Assembly: GCA_020851455.1 (NCBI GenBank)
Contig: JADZCT010000018.1
Coordinates: forward strand, 1-64,000
Length of the DNA: 64,000 nt
Source: Gemmatimonadaceae bacterium
Lineage (GTDB): Bacteria; Gemmatimonadota; Gemmatimonadetes; Gemmatimonadales; Gemmatimonadaceae
Direction: 5' to 3'
Under the pieces are notes generated by a model that ran no database searches, was not told the origin of the DNA, and worked only from the letters and a program-made list of their open reading frames with translations. Shown here in pieces: positions 42,376-50,913 of the stretch (its first letter is position 1; each line of letters opens with the position of its first letter). The translations under genes were made by a program, and so were the position numbers.

Positions 42376-43377
42376 GTGGCAACAACCACCGCGCGCGCCG
42401 CCGACGCCAACGCCAACGCCAGGGATCTCGAGCTGCTCGACAAGCTCGCCCAAGCGCGCAAGGACCTCTCGGTCCAGATCGCCAAGCGCATCGTGGGCCA
42501 GCAGGACGTCGTCGAGAATCTCGTGGCCGCGATCCTCGCGGGCGGGCACGTGCTCCTGATAGGCGTGCCGGGGCTCGCGAAGACGCTGATGATCCAGACG
42601 CTGTCGCAGGCGCTGGACCTTTCGTACTCGCGGGTCCAGTTCACGCCCGACCTCATGCCGTCCGACATCACTGGCACCGAGCTCCTCGAGGACGACGGCA
42701 CCGGCAGGAAGCAGTTCCGGTTCACTAAGGGCCCGGTGTTCGCCAACATCATTCTCGCCGACGAAATCAACCGCGCCCCGCCAAAGACGCAGGCCGCGCT
42801 GCTGGAGGCGATGCAGGAGCACAAGGTCACGGCGAGCGGGCAGACCTACCAGCTTCCCGAGCCGTTCTTCGTGCTGGCGACGCAGAACCCGATCGAGCAC
42901 GAGGGCACGTACCACCTCCCCGAGGCGCAGCTCGACCGCTTCATGTTCGAGCTGACGGTCGGTTATCCGTCGAAGGAAGAGGAAGAGCAGATCGTCTCGC
43001 AGACCACGAGCGCGTACAAGGCCGACATCAAGCCGGTGCTGCGCGGCGACGAGATCATCGAGATGCAGCAGCTCGTGCGCCGCATGCCGGCGCCGCCGTC
43101 GGTGGTGGAATACGCGGTGCAGCTTGCGCGCTCCACGCGCCCTGGAGAACCGGGAGCATCGCCCGAGATCCGCAAGTATGTGAGCTACGGCTCCGGTCCG
43201 CGCGCTGGCCAGAACCTCGTGCTCGGCGCGAAAGCACGGGCAGCGATGGATGGCCGCAGCATCCCGGACCTCGACGACATCCGCACGGTCGTGCCGGTCG
43301 TGCTTCGGCATCGCGTGGTCATGAACTTCCAGGCGGAAGCCGAAGGCGTGACGGTAGACAAACTGTTGAAGCTGTAG
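42376..43377 (+). CDS. MoxR-family AAA+ ATPase
   Basis: A 333-residue AAA+ protein with Walker A GVPGLAKT, Walker B IILADEINRAPPKTQAALLE, sensor ATQNPIEHEGTYHLPEAQLD and the MoxR lid domain. MoxR ATPases act as chaperones, usually with DUF58 and von Willebrand domain partners. Here no such partner follows: the next gene is modC on the other strand, so this MoxR is an orphan. GTG 42376 is chosen because no ATG precedes the conserved region; no Shine-Dalgarno is seen and upstream codons look non-coding. Confidence 0.88.
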   Translation: MATTTARAADANANARDLELLDKLAQARKDLSVQIAKRIVGQQDVVENLVAAILAGGHVLLIGVPGLAKTLMIQTLSQALDLSYSRVQFTPDLMPSDITGTELLEDDGTGRKQFRFTKGPVFANIILADEINRAPPKTQAALLEAMQEHKVTASGQTYQLPEPFFVLATQNPIEHEGTYHLPEAQLDRFMFELTVGYPSKEEEEQIVSQTTSAYKADIKPVLRGDEIIEMQQLVRRMPAPPSVVEYAVQLARSTRPGEPGASPEIRKYVSYGSGPRAGQNLVLGAKARAAMDGRSIPDLDDIRTVVPVVLRHRVVMNFQAEAEGVTVDKLLKL

Positions 43378-43424
43378 GCGCGCAGCCGCCGGGATCCCCT
43401 GCTGCCGCCATTGCTGCCGCAGGG

Positions 43425-43447
43425 GCACCGGCGCTCAGCGCCGGTGC
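43425..43447. terminator. Hairpin with the modC stop codon in its loop
   Basis: GCACCGGCGC (43425-43434) pairs perfectly with GCGCCGGTGC (43438-43447); the 3-nt loop is the modC stop codon. A second stem, CCCCTGC with GCAGGGG, lies just to the left. Together they would terminate the convergent moxR and modABC transcripts. Confidence 0.6.
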
Positions 43448-44523
43448 ACGAGCGCCGCTGCCTTCACACGCGCGTAGGCGTCCGCGCCCGGCCCGATTCC
43501 GAGCCGTGCGGCTGACTGCCGCATCACCCGGGCCAGCAGCACCGCAGTCCCTCCGCCCCGGGGCGTCATCCTGACCAGCAGGTCGCCAGCCCCGAGCGGG
43601 TCGCACGCGGCGACACATACATGGAACTCGTTCACGATGCTCGTGTCGCCCTGCGGCGCGCGTCCGATGCTGACGTCACGCGCCAGCACGCGCAGGCGCA
43701 CCCTGTCGCCCGGCGCCGCCTCGATCCGGCCGATGGTGAACTGCCCCCAGGCAGAATCGAGCACCGTCGTCGCCCACGACTCGTCGTGCGCGCGCACCAC
43801 GGCGTCCACGACTGCTCCGGCATCGTCGCCCAGCCAGCGGCTGAAGTCCGCCCCGGCTACCACATCGGCAAGCGACCCGGCCCGCCGCGCCGACCCGCCT
43901 TCCATCCAAACGAGGTGATCCGAGATGCGGGCAACCTCCGTGAGCGAGTGGCTCACGTAGATGACCGGCACCTCAAAGCCGGCTGCCGCTTCCGCAACGA
44001 AGTCGAGGAGCCCGCGGCGAGCTGGTTCGTCCACCGCCGACAGCGGTTCGTCGAGGAGCAGCAACGACGGCCCCGCAAGCAGCGCGCGCGCGATCGCCAC
44101 GCGCTGGCGCTCGCCGCCCGAGAGCGACAGAGGCGCGCGCTGCATCAGCGCGCCAATGCCCGCCTGCCCCACGACCGCCGATCGGTCGTGCCTGGGCGCG
44201 CTGGCCGGACGACGCCGAATCGCGTAGTCCAGGTTCCCGGCGACGTCCATGTGCGGGAAAAGGTCCGAATCCTGCGATACCCAGCCGACGCCACGCTCAG
44301 CCGGAAGCACGCGTATACCGCGCTCGTCGTCCTGCCAGACAGCGCCGCCAATCCGCACGACCCCGTCGCATCGCCCGAGCCCTGCCAGACAGCGCAGCAG
44401 CGTCGTCTTGCCGGAGCCCGACGCGCCGAAGAGGCCGGTCACCCCAGCCATCGGGACCGCGAAGGCGGCGTCGAGCGCGAACGAGCCGACCTGCGCTCGC
44501 AGCGAGACCGCAATCTCGCTCAC
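43435..44523 (-). CDS. modC: Molybdate ABC transporter ATP-binding protein
   Basis: A 362-residue ATPase. Walker A is GASGSGKTT, the signature LSGGERQRVAIAR, Walker B LLLLDEPLSAVD and the switch His is in YVSHSLTE. The C-terminal third (about 240-360) is a TOBE/MOP-like domain (GQFTIGRIEA, LARDVSIGR, VRMTPRGGGTAVLLARV), as in ModC. The GTG at 44523 overlaps the modB stop by GTGA. With ModB and ModA it imports molybdate. Confidence 0.9.
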   Translation of the reverse strand: MSEIAVSLRAQVGSFALDAAFAVPMAGVTGLFGASGSGKTTLLRCLAGLGRCDGVVRIGGAVWQDDERGIRVLPAERGVGWVSQDSDLFPHMDVAGNLDYAIRRRPASAPRHDRSAVVGQAGIGALMQRAPLSLSGGERQRVAIARALLAGPSLLLLDEPLSAVDEPARRGLLDFVAEAAAGFEVPVIYVSHSLTEVARISDHLVWMEGGSARRAGSLADVVAGADFSRWLGDDAGAVVDAVVRAHDESWATTVLDSAWGQFTIGRIEAAPGDRVRLRVLARDVSIGRAPQGDTSIVNEFHVCVAACDPLGAGDLLVRMTPRGGGTAVLLARVMRQSAARLGIGPGADAYARVKAAALVHRR

Positions 44524-45197
44524 AGGCGCGCCACCTCGAACCGCCGGTTGAATGCATAGACGGCGAGCAGAACGACGAACGAGAACGCGAGCAGCCCCGC
44601 CGCCAGCGTGTGCGCCGCAGCGTACTCGAGCCGCTCCACGTGGTTGTAGAGCGCAATCGAGAGCACCTGCGTGCGGCCGGGAATGTTGCCGCCGATCATC
44701 AGCACCACGCCGAACTCGCCAACGGTATGCGCAAAGCCCAGCACCGTTGCTGTCAGCACGCCGCGGCGCGAAAGCGGCAGCACCACCGTGCGGAACCGGT
44801 CCCATCTCCCGGCGCGCAGCAGCGTCGCCGCGTCGAGCAAGCGTTCCGGCACGGCGCCAAACGCAGTCTGGAGCGGCTGCACCACGAACGGGAGCGAGTA
44901 GAGCATCGAGCCAATGACGAGTCCGGGAAAGGAGAAGACCAGGCGCGGCCCGCCCATCGCCTCCCATATCGAGCCGATCGCGCCGGCAGGGCCAAGGAGC
45001 ACGAGGAGGTAGAACCCGAGAACCGTGGGCGGCAGCACGAGCGGAAGAGCGACGAGCGCCTCGACCCCAGGCCGGATGCGATGGCGCGACCGCGCCAGCC
45101 ACCACGCGAGCGGCGTGCCAACGAGGAGCAGGAGCGCAGTGGTCACCAGCGCGAGCGCGCCTGTGAGCCACAGCGCGCGGACATCGCCATGATTCAT
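44520..45197 (-). CDS. modB: Molybdate ABC transporter permease
   Basis: A 225-residue permease with five to six membrane helices and the EAA-like loop AVPERLLDAATLLRAGRWDR. The phrase LPLVLPPTVLGFYLLVLLGP is typical of ModB. It overlaps modA by ATGA and modC by GTGA, so the three proteins are made together. Confidence 0.92.
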   Translation of the reverse strand: MNHGDVRALWLTGALALVTTALLLLVGTPLAWWLARSRHRIRPGVEALVALPLVLPPTVLGFYLLVLLGPAGAIGSIWEAMGGPRLVFSFPGLVIGSMLYSLPFVVQPLQTAFGAVPERLLDAATLLRAGRWDRFRTVVLPLSRRGVLTATVLGFAHTVGEFGVVLMIGGNIPGRTQVLSIALYNHVERLEYAAAHTLAAGLLAFSFVVLLAVYAFNRRFEVARL

Positions 45198-45985
45198 CGG
45201 CTGACTGGCAGCGGCAATGCCGCTGGCACGTCGTACCCGAACGACTCCATCACCGCGCGGGCAGCCGGGCCGCGAAGGTACTCCACAAAGCGCTCCACGT
45301 GCGGTTTCGGGCCTGCACGTCCAATTACCGCCGCGCCCTGTGCGATTGGCGGATGCAGCGAGTCGGGCACCAGGTAATACCGAGCATCGCGCACGCCGAT
45401 CACCTGCGAGAGCGCGACGAACCCCGCTTCGGCCGCGCCACTCGCCACGAACTGGTAGGCCTGACCGATGCTCTCGCCGTACACCAGCCTCGGCCCGATC
45501 GAGTCGCGTATGCCCCAGTTGCGCAGAGCGGCGAGGGCGGCCGCGCCATACGGCGCGGTCGCCGAGTCGGCAAGTGCCACGTGCCGGACTTGCGGCTCGG
45601 CAAGGCGGCTCGGCGAGTCCACGATGCCCGGCAGCGCAGGCGCGTATATCACGAGACGTCCGACTGCGTACGTGAACCTCGCCGATGCCATGCCCCTCGC
45701 TTCGAGCATGGCGGGCCGCAGGGTGTCGGCCGCGAGGAACACATCAACCGGCGCGCCGTGCTCGACCTGTGCGAAGAGCTGCCCCGTCGCGCCAACCATC
45801 GCCACCACCGCGATCCCGGTGGCTTCGGTGAACTGCCGCGCGATCGAGTCGTGCGGCGCGGCGAAGTTGGCCGCCACGGCGACCCGGACCGTGTCGCGCG
45901 GCGCGCCATGCCGGTCACGCGCGGCGCCGGGCCCCGCGCACGCCGCAGCCGCGATCGCCAGCGCCATGCAACACGCGCGCGTCAT
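45194..45985 (-). CDS. modA: Molybdate-binding periplasmic lipoprotein
   Basis: A 263-residue substrate-binding protein with a lipobox-like AAAACAG at about residues 12-18. The ModA features VRVAVAANFAAPHDSIARQF and ATGQLFAQVEHGAPVDVFLA are present, followed by domain 2 with SGAAEAGFVALSQV. It is the first gene of modABC and starts 15 bp after the plug-domain gene on the same strand, so co-transcription with that gene is possible. No modE regulator gene is seen. Confidence 0.92.
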   Translation of the reverse strand: MTRACCMALAIAAAACAGPGAARDRHGAPRDTVRVAVAANFAAPHDSIARQFTEATGIAVVAMVGATGQLFAQVEHGAPVDVFLAADTLRPAMLEARGMASARFTYAVGRLVIYAPALPGIVDSPSRLAEPQVRHVALADSATAPYGAAALAALRNWGIRDSIGPRLVYGESIGQAYQFVASGAAEAGFVALSQVIGVRDARYYLVPDSLHPPIAQGAAVIGRAGPKPHVERFVEYLRGPAARAVMESFGYDVPAALPLPVSR

Positions 45986-46000
45986 TGCCCCGTCCCGCCC

Positions 46001-48142
46001 CTAGGGGTTGCGGCGGGTGTGGATGACCATCACTCCGCACGCCGAGTTCAGGTTACTGTACTCGGCCGGCAGGCTCGACGCGCCAGGGTAGTACTCGATC
46101 GCCGCGATCCGATCCGGCGAAATGCTGTTCACGTTGAACGGCTCCGTCGGAACCCCCGGGTTCAGCAACACCCGGTCGAGGTACACCTGCGCGTAGCACG
46201 CGGGCACCATGCCCTGCATCTTCTCGAACGGCTCCGGCATGTACATGGCGTTCCCGCCCAAGTGCGGCGGGTTTCGCGTCGACACGAGCCACGCTGCCTG
46301 GCCGCGTCCGCTCACCAGGCCGAGGCCGGGGGTCCGGGCCAGGATCGTGGCGAGCTGGCCGCCTTCGAATCGCTCCAGCAGATCACGCGTCACGAACTGG
46401 CCGAGCCCGGTCCGCCTGTGCTCCTCGAATGACGCCGGCGCCCCGCCCGCCACGGGCGCCTCCGCCGTGACCGTCACCGCACCAAGCTCGGTGACGCGAG
46501 CCAGCTCGATCCTTCGCTGCACGACGTGACCGGCGAGAAAACTCACGGGCCCGTCGAACGCGCCCAGCCCCGGCCGCCGCGCGACAACGCGATGCACCCC
46601 GGCCGGCACATCGTTGATCCTGAACGCTCCGTCACGGCCCGTGCGCGCGCTGCGCGAGAGCTCCGGAAGCGTCACGTCGACATCCGCCAACGGCGCGCCC
46701 GCTGAGTCGGTCACGATGCCCGCGAACGCAGCCGCCTGCCGGGCAGCAAGCGCGCGCCTGATCACGGCGGCGCTCAGCACCTTCACCTGCACGTCAATCG
46801 TCGTGTCAATGAACGCTATGGGCGACTGGTGCACGGCCCTCACCGAGTCTAGCGATACCGTGCGCACCTCCAGCGTGTACTCTCCGGGAATGACATCCGG
46901 CATCGCGAATCGGCCGCGTGCGTCCGTGGTGACCGTGCGCGGCAGGCCCGCAAGCTTCACGGCGGCGCCAGCCACCGGCTTGCTGGTCATCGAGTCCGTC
47001 ACAACGCCCGCCATGGTAATCCCGGACCGCGCCCACAGCGTGTCGGCGCCGCTCCTCACCACGGTGAGCTCGGCCCCGACGAGCCGGATCTCGCCGAGCC
47101 GGATCATCGTGCCGCCCATCTTCGCCTCGCGCGCCACCTGCTCGAGAACCGGCATCCGCAGGTTCCACGATGCGATCACCCACGCCCCGTTCGACATCCT
47201 CGCAAACGCCATCCTTCCGCCGGAGTTGCCCTGCGCGCGCTCGGGCGGAAGGTTCACGTAGCGGAACTCCAGCGTCCGCAGTTCGCTCGACTCGCGATCC
47301 AGCCACGCCGTTCCCCTCACCTCCGTTGTGCCCTTTCGGTCGGCGACCGGCTCGAACGCAACGCCCAGCCGCAGGGAATCGCTCGCGCGGTCAACGCTCA
47401 GGCAGTGATCTTCGAGGAAGGTGTTCGACCCGAGCATCTCGAGTCCCGGCGCATGATACGAAACGCTGCCCATCGCATCCTCGACCACGTAACCGTCGCG
47501 GTGGAGCAGGTCCGGGGTGAGCTCGAGCCACGGCTGCCGCGCAAGCTCGGTGCGGATCGTGATGTCGTCATGCAGCACCACCCGCTCGCTCGGATGCAGC
47601 GCGCGCTCATATGTGATGGTGGTGACGGTGAGGTTGCGCGCCCCTGCCGTGATCTGCGTGGCGGCAAGCGCGGTGCGTACCTGCTCCCACGCAGCGAAGG
47701 CCGCCTGCGTAGAGTCGCGAAGGTTCCGGCCGCAGACACTCGCTCCCCCTATCGTTACGCTCGACAGCGTGACGGGTATGCCGGAAAGCTCGAAACGCTG
47801 CGAACGCTCCTCGCCCGCGGCAAGCGTGATCGGCGCCGACGCCACGGGCCGGTACCCGATCCGCAGCGTGCGAACGATGTACGTGCCCGGCTTTCCGGCA
47901 ACGAGCAGGAACTCGCCGCGCTCGTTTGTCAGCGCGCGCCCTGCGATCGCGTCGCTGGAATCCACGGCCTGCACGACGACGCCCGGGACGGGCATGCCGC
48001 CGGGGTCAACGACCACCCCGCGCACGCTCTGCGCGGCTAGCGGCGCCGCGACAGCAGCCCCGACCGCAGCCCCGACCGCAGCCACGAGCAGCGTCCGTCT
48101 GCTTCGCCGCCCTGCGCGTGATACAAGCCGAGCGTGATTCAT
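46001..48142 (-). CDS. Surface protein with carboxypeptidase-regulatory-like domains and a TonB-plug-like C-terminus
   Basis: A 713-residue exported protein. After a signal peptide with a duplicated AAVGAAVGAAVAAP, a first carboxypeptidase-regulatory-like sandwich follows (SVRGVVVDPGGMPVPGVVVQ). A novel middle part comes next (about 120-360), then two more such domains (MAGVVTDSMTSKPVAGAAVK and FAGIVTDSAGAPLADVDVTL). It ends in a plug-like domain (about 590-713, TRDLLERFEGGQLATILART and ISPDRIAAIEYYPGASSLPA). No beta-barrel follows the plug, so it is not a complete TonB-dependent receptor. It may present the plug to another barrel. Its stop lies 15 bp before modA. Confidence 0.65.
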   Translation of the reverse strand: MNHARLVSRAGRRSRRTLLVAAVGAAVGAAVAAPLAAQSVRGVVVDPGGMPVPGVVVQAVDSSDAIAGRALTNERGEFLLVAGKPGTYIVRTLRIGYRPVASAPITLAAGEERSQRFELSGIPVTLSSVTIGGASVCGRNLRDSTQAAFAAWEQVRTALAATQITAGARNLTVTTITYERALHPSERVVLHDDITIRTELARQPWLELTPDLLHRDGYVVEDAMGSVSYHAPGLEMLGSNTFLEDHCLSVDRASDSLRLGVAFEPVADRKGTTEVRGTAWLDRESSELRTLEFRYVNLPPERAQGNSGGRMAFARMSNGAWVIASWNLRMPVLEQVAREAKMGGTMIRLGEIRLVGAELTVVRSGADTLWARSGITMAGVVTDSMTSKPVAGAAVKLAGLPRTVTTDARGRFAMPDVIPGEYTLEVRTVSLDSVRAVHQSPIAFIDTTIDVQVKVLSAAVIRRALAARQAAAFAGIVTDSAGAPLADVDVTLPELSRSARTGRDGAFRINDVPAGVHRVVARRPGLGAFDGPVSFLAGHVVQRRIELARVTELGAVTVTAEAPVAGGAPASFEEHRRTGLGQFVTRDLLERFEGGQLATILARTPGLGLVSGRGQAAWLVSTRNPPHLGGNAMYMPEPFEKMQGMVPACYAQVYLDRVLLNPGVPTEPFNVNSISPDRIAAIEYYPGASSLPAEYSNLNSACGVMVIHTRRNP

Positions 48143-48252
48143 CAGCGTTAACGGTGAAGGGCCCCGCCGGGCCGTGCCAGTGCCCCCGCGCCAAAAAGGG
48201 CAGGACGGGGTAACTTATACAAAGATTACTGCAACCCGGCCGAGGATTATCA

Positions 48253-49491
48253 ATGAGCAATGCCGTTGCACGCAGCGCACTCCTTCTTGCGCTGGCCGCC
48301 GCCTCCGGACAAGCCCAGGTCAACGCGGGCACCAAGACCCCCGAAGCGAGCCTGCCGTTCGAGATGACCCGCGTGGCCACGTTCAACCTGCCGTGGCGAA
48401 TCGCGTTCCTCCCTGACGGGCGCATGCTCGTCACCGAGAAGGTCGGACCGCTCTGGCTTGTGACGCAGCAGGGCGAGAAGACTCAGGTCGCAAACGTCCC
48501 GCCAGTGCTCTGGCAGGGCCAGGGCGGCATGCTGGGCGTGTACACCTCGCCCAACTACGCCACCGACCACCTCATCTACCTGACATACTCCGAGCCCGGC
48601 CAGGAGCAGGCCTCCGGATCGAGCCTGGCCCTCGCGCGCGCAAAACTCGATCTCGGCCCCCGCTCGGCGAGGCTCGAGAACCTCCAGGTGATCTGGCGCG
48701 ACGGCGCGCGCGGACGCGGCGGACAGTTCGGCGGCGCCGTCGCGTTCTCGCCCGACAAGCAATACCTCTTCCTCACCGTCGGCGAGCGGCAGCGCATGAC
48801 CCCCGCGCAGGATCCGAACTCGCCATTGGGCAAGATCCTCCGCCTCACGCTCGACGGAAAGCCGGCTCCGGGCAACCCGCACGCCGGCGAGGTGGGAGCT
48901 GCGACCCTCCCGATCATCAACCCGCCGCGCAATACGGAACTCGCGAAGACCGCGCCCGTCGTGTACACATACACCTTCCCGGGGCCGAACCTCACGCCGT
49001 CCGAGACGTGGACGATGGGCCACCGCACGCCCTACGGGCTTGCCTTCTCCCCGGACGGACGCCTCTGGGAACTCGAGCACGGTCCGCGCGGCGGCGACGA
49101 GCTGAACCTGATCGAGCCGGGCAAGAACTACGGGTGGCCGCTCGTATCGTACGCCACGAACTACGACGGCGTGCCGATCCCGAGCCCGGACACGCGCAGC
49201 GACCTGCAGAAGCCCGTCATCTACTGGACGCCAGTCATCGCACCGGGGAACATGGTCTTCTACAGCGGCACGATGTTCCCCCAGTGGAACGGCTCCCTGC
49301 TCATCGGAGGCCTGGCATCGCAGACCCTGAGCCGTGTCACGTTCGACGGCAACGGCGGCGCGACGCCAGCAGAGCGCTGGGACATGGGCCATCAGATCCG
49401 CGACGTGGCCGTCGCGCCTGACGGCGCCATCTGGGTCGCGGAGAACACGAGCGACGGCGGGCTCTACCGGCTTACGCCAAAGAAACCCTGA
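48253..49491 (+). CDS. PQQ-dependent sugar dehydrogenase (glucose/sorbosone type), exported
   Basis: The 412-residue protein has a signal peptide (ALLLALAAASGQAQV) and the six-bladed propeller of soluble aldose sugar dehydrogenases. Typical pieces are LPWRIAFLPDGRMLVTEKVG, GQGGMLGVYTSPNYATDHLI, GRGGQFGGAVAFSPDKQYLF, WTMGHRTPYGLAF and LEHGPRGGDELNLIEPGKNY GW. It would oxidise an aldose in the periplasm with PQQ as cofactor. GAGGA lies before ATG 48253, and TTATAC about 40 nt upstream may be its -10. No PQQ synthesis genes are in this window. Confidence 0.9.
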   Translation: MSNAVARSALLLALAAASGQAQVNAGTKTPEASLPFEMTRVATFNLPWRIAFLPDGRMLVTEKVGPLWLVTQQGEKTQVANVPPVLWQGQGGMLGVYTSPNYATDHLIYLTYSEPGQEQASGSSLALARAKLDLGPRSARLENLQVIWRDGARGRGGQFGGAVAFSPDKQYLFLTVGERQRMTPAQDPNSPLGKILRLTLDGKPAPGNPHAGEVGAATLPIINPPRNTELAKTAPVVYTYTFPGPNLTPSETWTMGHRTPYGLAFSPDGRLWELEHGPRGGDELNLIEPGKNYGWPLVSYATNYDGVPIPSPDTRSDLQKPVIYWTPVIAPGNMVFYSGTMFPQWNGSLLIGGLASQTLSRVTFDGNGGATPAERWDMGHQIRDVAVAPDGAIWVAENTSDGGLYRLTPKKP

Positions 49492-49572
49492 TCACCTGCT
49501 GATGCGCTCGGAGCGGGGCCGCCGGCGACGCCCGACGGCCCCGCTCGGTATTTCACTGCACCGCGCCAGGCG

Positions 49573-50670
49573 TCACTTCACCCAGAACGCCCGCTGCCAC
49601 CACATCGGGGCAGCCCCCTCCGCAGTGTTCGCGACCGGACGCGCGTGCGCGAAAAGATCCTCCTGCACGTCCGGGTTGCGCAGCTTCCAGATCACGCCAT
49701 CGGCAAAGAAGTGGTGGATGGCGATGTAATAGCTGATCAGCACGGGCGCGACGCTCTCGGGCCCCGCTCCAAGCAGGTGCGACGCGACGGCCTTGGTTGG
49801 CCCGGGCACGAACAGCGTGATCAGCACAGTCGTACCGAGCATGCCGAGCACGTAGAGTGCCAGCTGCGTGCCCTGACTCCGGATCGTCTGCTGCGCGGCG
49901 CGGTTGATCTCCACGCGGAGCGGGAACTCGAGGTACTGGAGCGCATGGGCCAACTGAACCAGGAAGAGCCCCATCAACCCGTACCTCGCGATGAACGCGT
50001 ACCACACAAACAGCGCGACCCATGCCACCACCCCGCGGAATGGCGGGTTCTTCCCCGTGCGCATGCGTATGTGGATCAATCCCGCGGCCCCCATCACGAA
50101 CGCGGCGATCGTCAGGTAGGAAGTCACCTGGAAGGCCGCCTCCACGAGCGCCGGGTTGGCCAGCGTCACCTTGAGGAACCACATCAGGTGCCACACGAGA
50201 AGGATCCTCAGCCCGCCGCGAATGAGCCAGTACTCGAGCCGGGTGTGGCGAATGCCGTTCAGGTGCGCGAAGACAACCATCATGCCCCACGTCTGCCCCG
50301 TGTAGTGCCACGCCAGGTAGCCGCTCGCGACCATGAAGAACATCGCCAGCATGAACTGCGACCCGGTTCGCGCCTCGTAGAGCGCATAAACGAGGCAGAC
50401 AGCCATGATGAGCGGCACGCCGATGGTTGCCCACTTGTGCCTGAGTATCATCTCCTTCGACCGGTACACGATCCGGAACGACCCCAGGAAGTGCGCGTAG
50501 TTCACGATCAACTGGATCCACGCGACCGTCCCGATCGTGACCCACGTGATCTCCTGCCCACTGGCCAGGATCGGGATGAAGATGATCATTGACAGCCCTC
50601 CCACGAGGAGGAAGTCAACGACCGGAGTGAGGATGGACGTCGAGCGAACCGCCACAGCACTGGTTGCCAT
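49573..50670 (-). CDS. Multi-helix membrane protein with conserved-looking histidines, unknown
   Basis: A 365-residue protein with about nine membrane helices. Polar motifs at helix ends hold several His residues: NYAHFLGSFRIVYRS, YLAWHYTGQTWGMM, LVQLAHALQYLEFPLR and YYIAIHHFFADGVIWKLR. This layout resembles membrane di-metal or haem proteins, but I do not recognise the family. A good GGAGGAA precedes ATG 50670. It is a single gene, convergent with the sugar dehydrogenase and divergent from the pirin gene. No function is claimed. Confidence 0.6.
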   Translation of the reverse strand: MATSAVAVRSTSILTPVVDFLLVGGLSMIIFIPILASGQEITWVTIGTVAWIQLIVNYAHFLGSFRIVYRSKEMILRHKWATIGVPLIMAVCLVYALYEARTGSQFMLAMFFMVASGYLAWHYTGQTWGMMVVFAHLNGIRHTRLEYWLIRGGLRILLVWHLMWFLKVTLANPALVEAAFQVTSYLTIAAFVMGAAGLIHIRMRTGKNPPFRGVVAWVALFVWYAFIARYGLMGLFLVQLAHALQYLEFPLRVEINRAAQQTIRSQGTQLALYVLGMLGTTVLITLFVPGPTKAVASHLLGAGPESVAPVLISYYIAIHHFFADGVIWKLRNPDVQEDLFAHARPVANTAEGAAPMWWQRAFWVK

Positions 50671-50900
50671 TACCGTTCCTCCGATTGCGGCGCTGATGCC
50701 GGCAGGTCAACGGGAGCCGGCGATTGGGGGGACTGGCGCGGCCGGGCACGGGCGCGCCATCGCGAAGAGTCTACGGTGCGCATCACGCACGCGCCAGACG
50801 CGCCCCGCCCCGCAATTCCCCGCGCAACGCGGGCATGACACGGCGCCGGCGCTTCGGGGTGCCAGCCGCGGCACTCTGGTGCAGTACCCCAGGCAGGGAT

Positions 50901-50906
50901 TATGAT
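50901..50906 (+). promoter_or_regulatory. -10 element of the pirin gene
   Basis: TATGAT ends 7 nt before ATG 50914, consistent with a leaderless transcript. It overlaps the in-frame upstream ATG at 50902, which argues against that start. The rest of the 230-bp gap to the divergent membrane protein gene shows no other feature. Confidence 0.4.
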
Positions 50907-50913
50907 CACCCGC

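Noticed and set aside
46001-48142. A full TonB-dependent receptor
   Set aside because: The plug-like domain is at the C-terminus and no barrel of about 500-600 residues follows.
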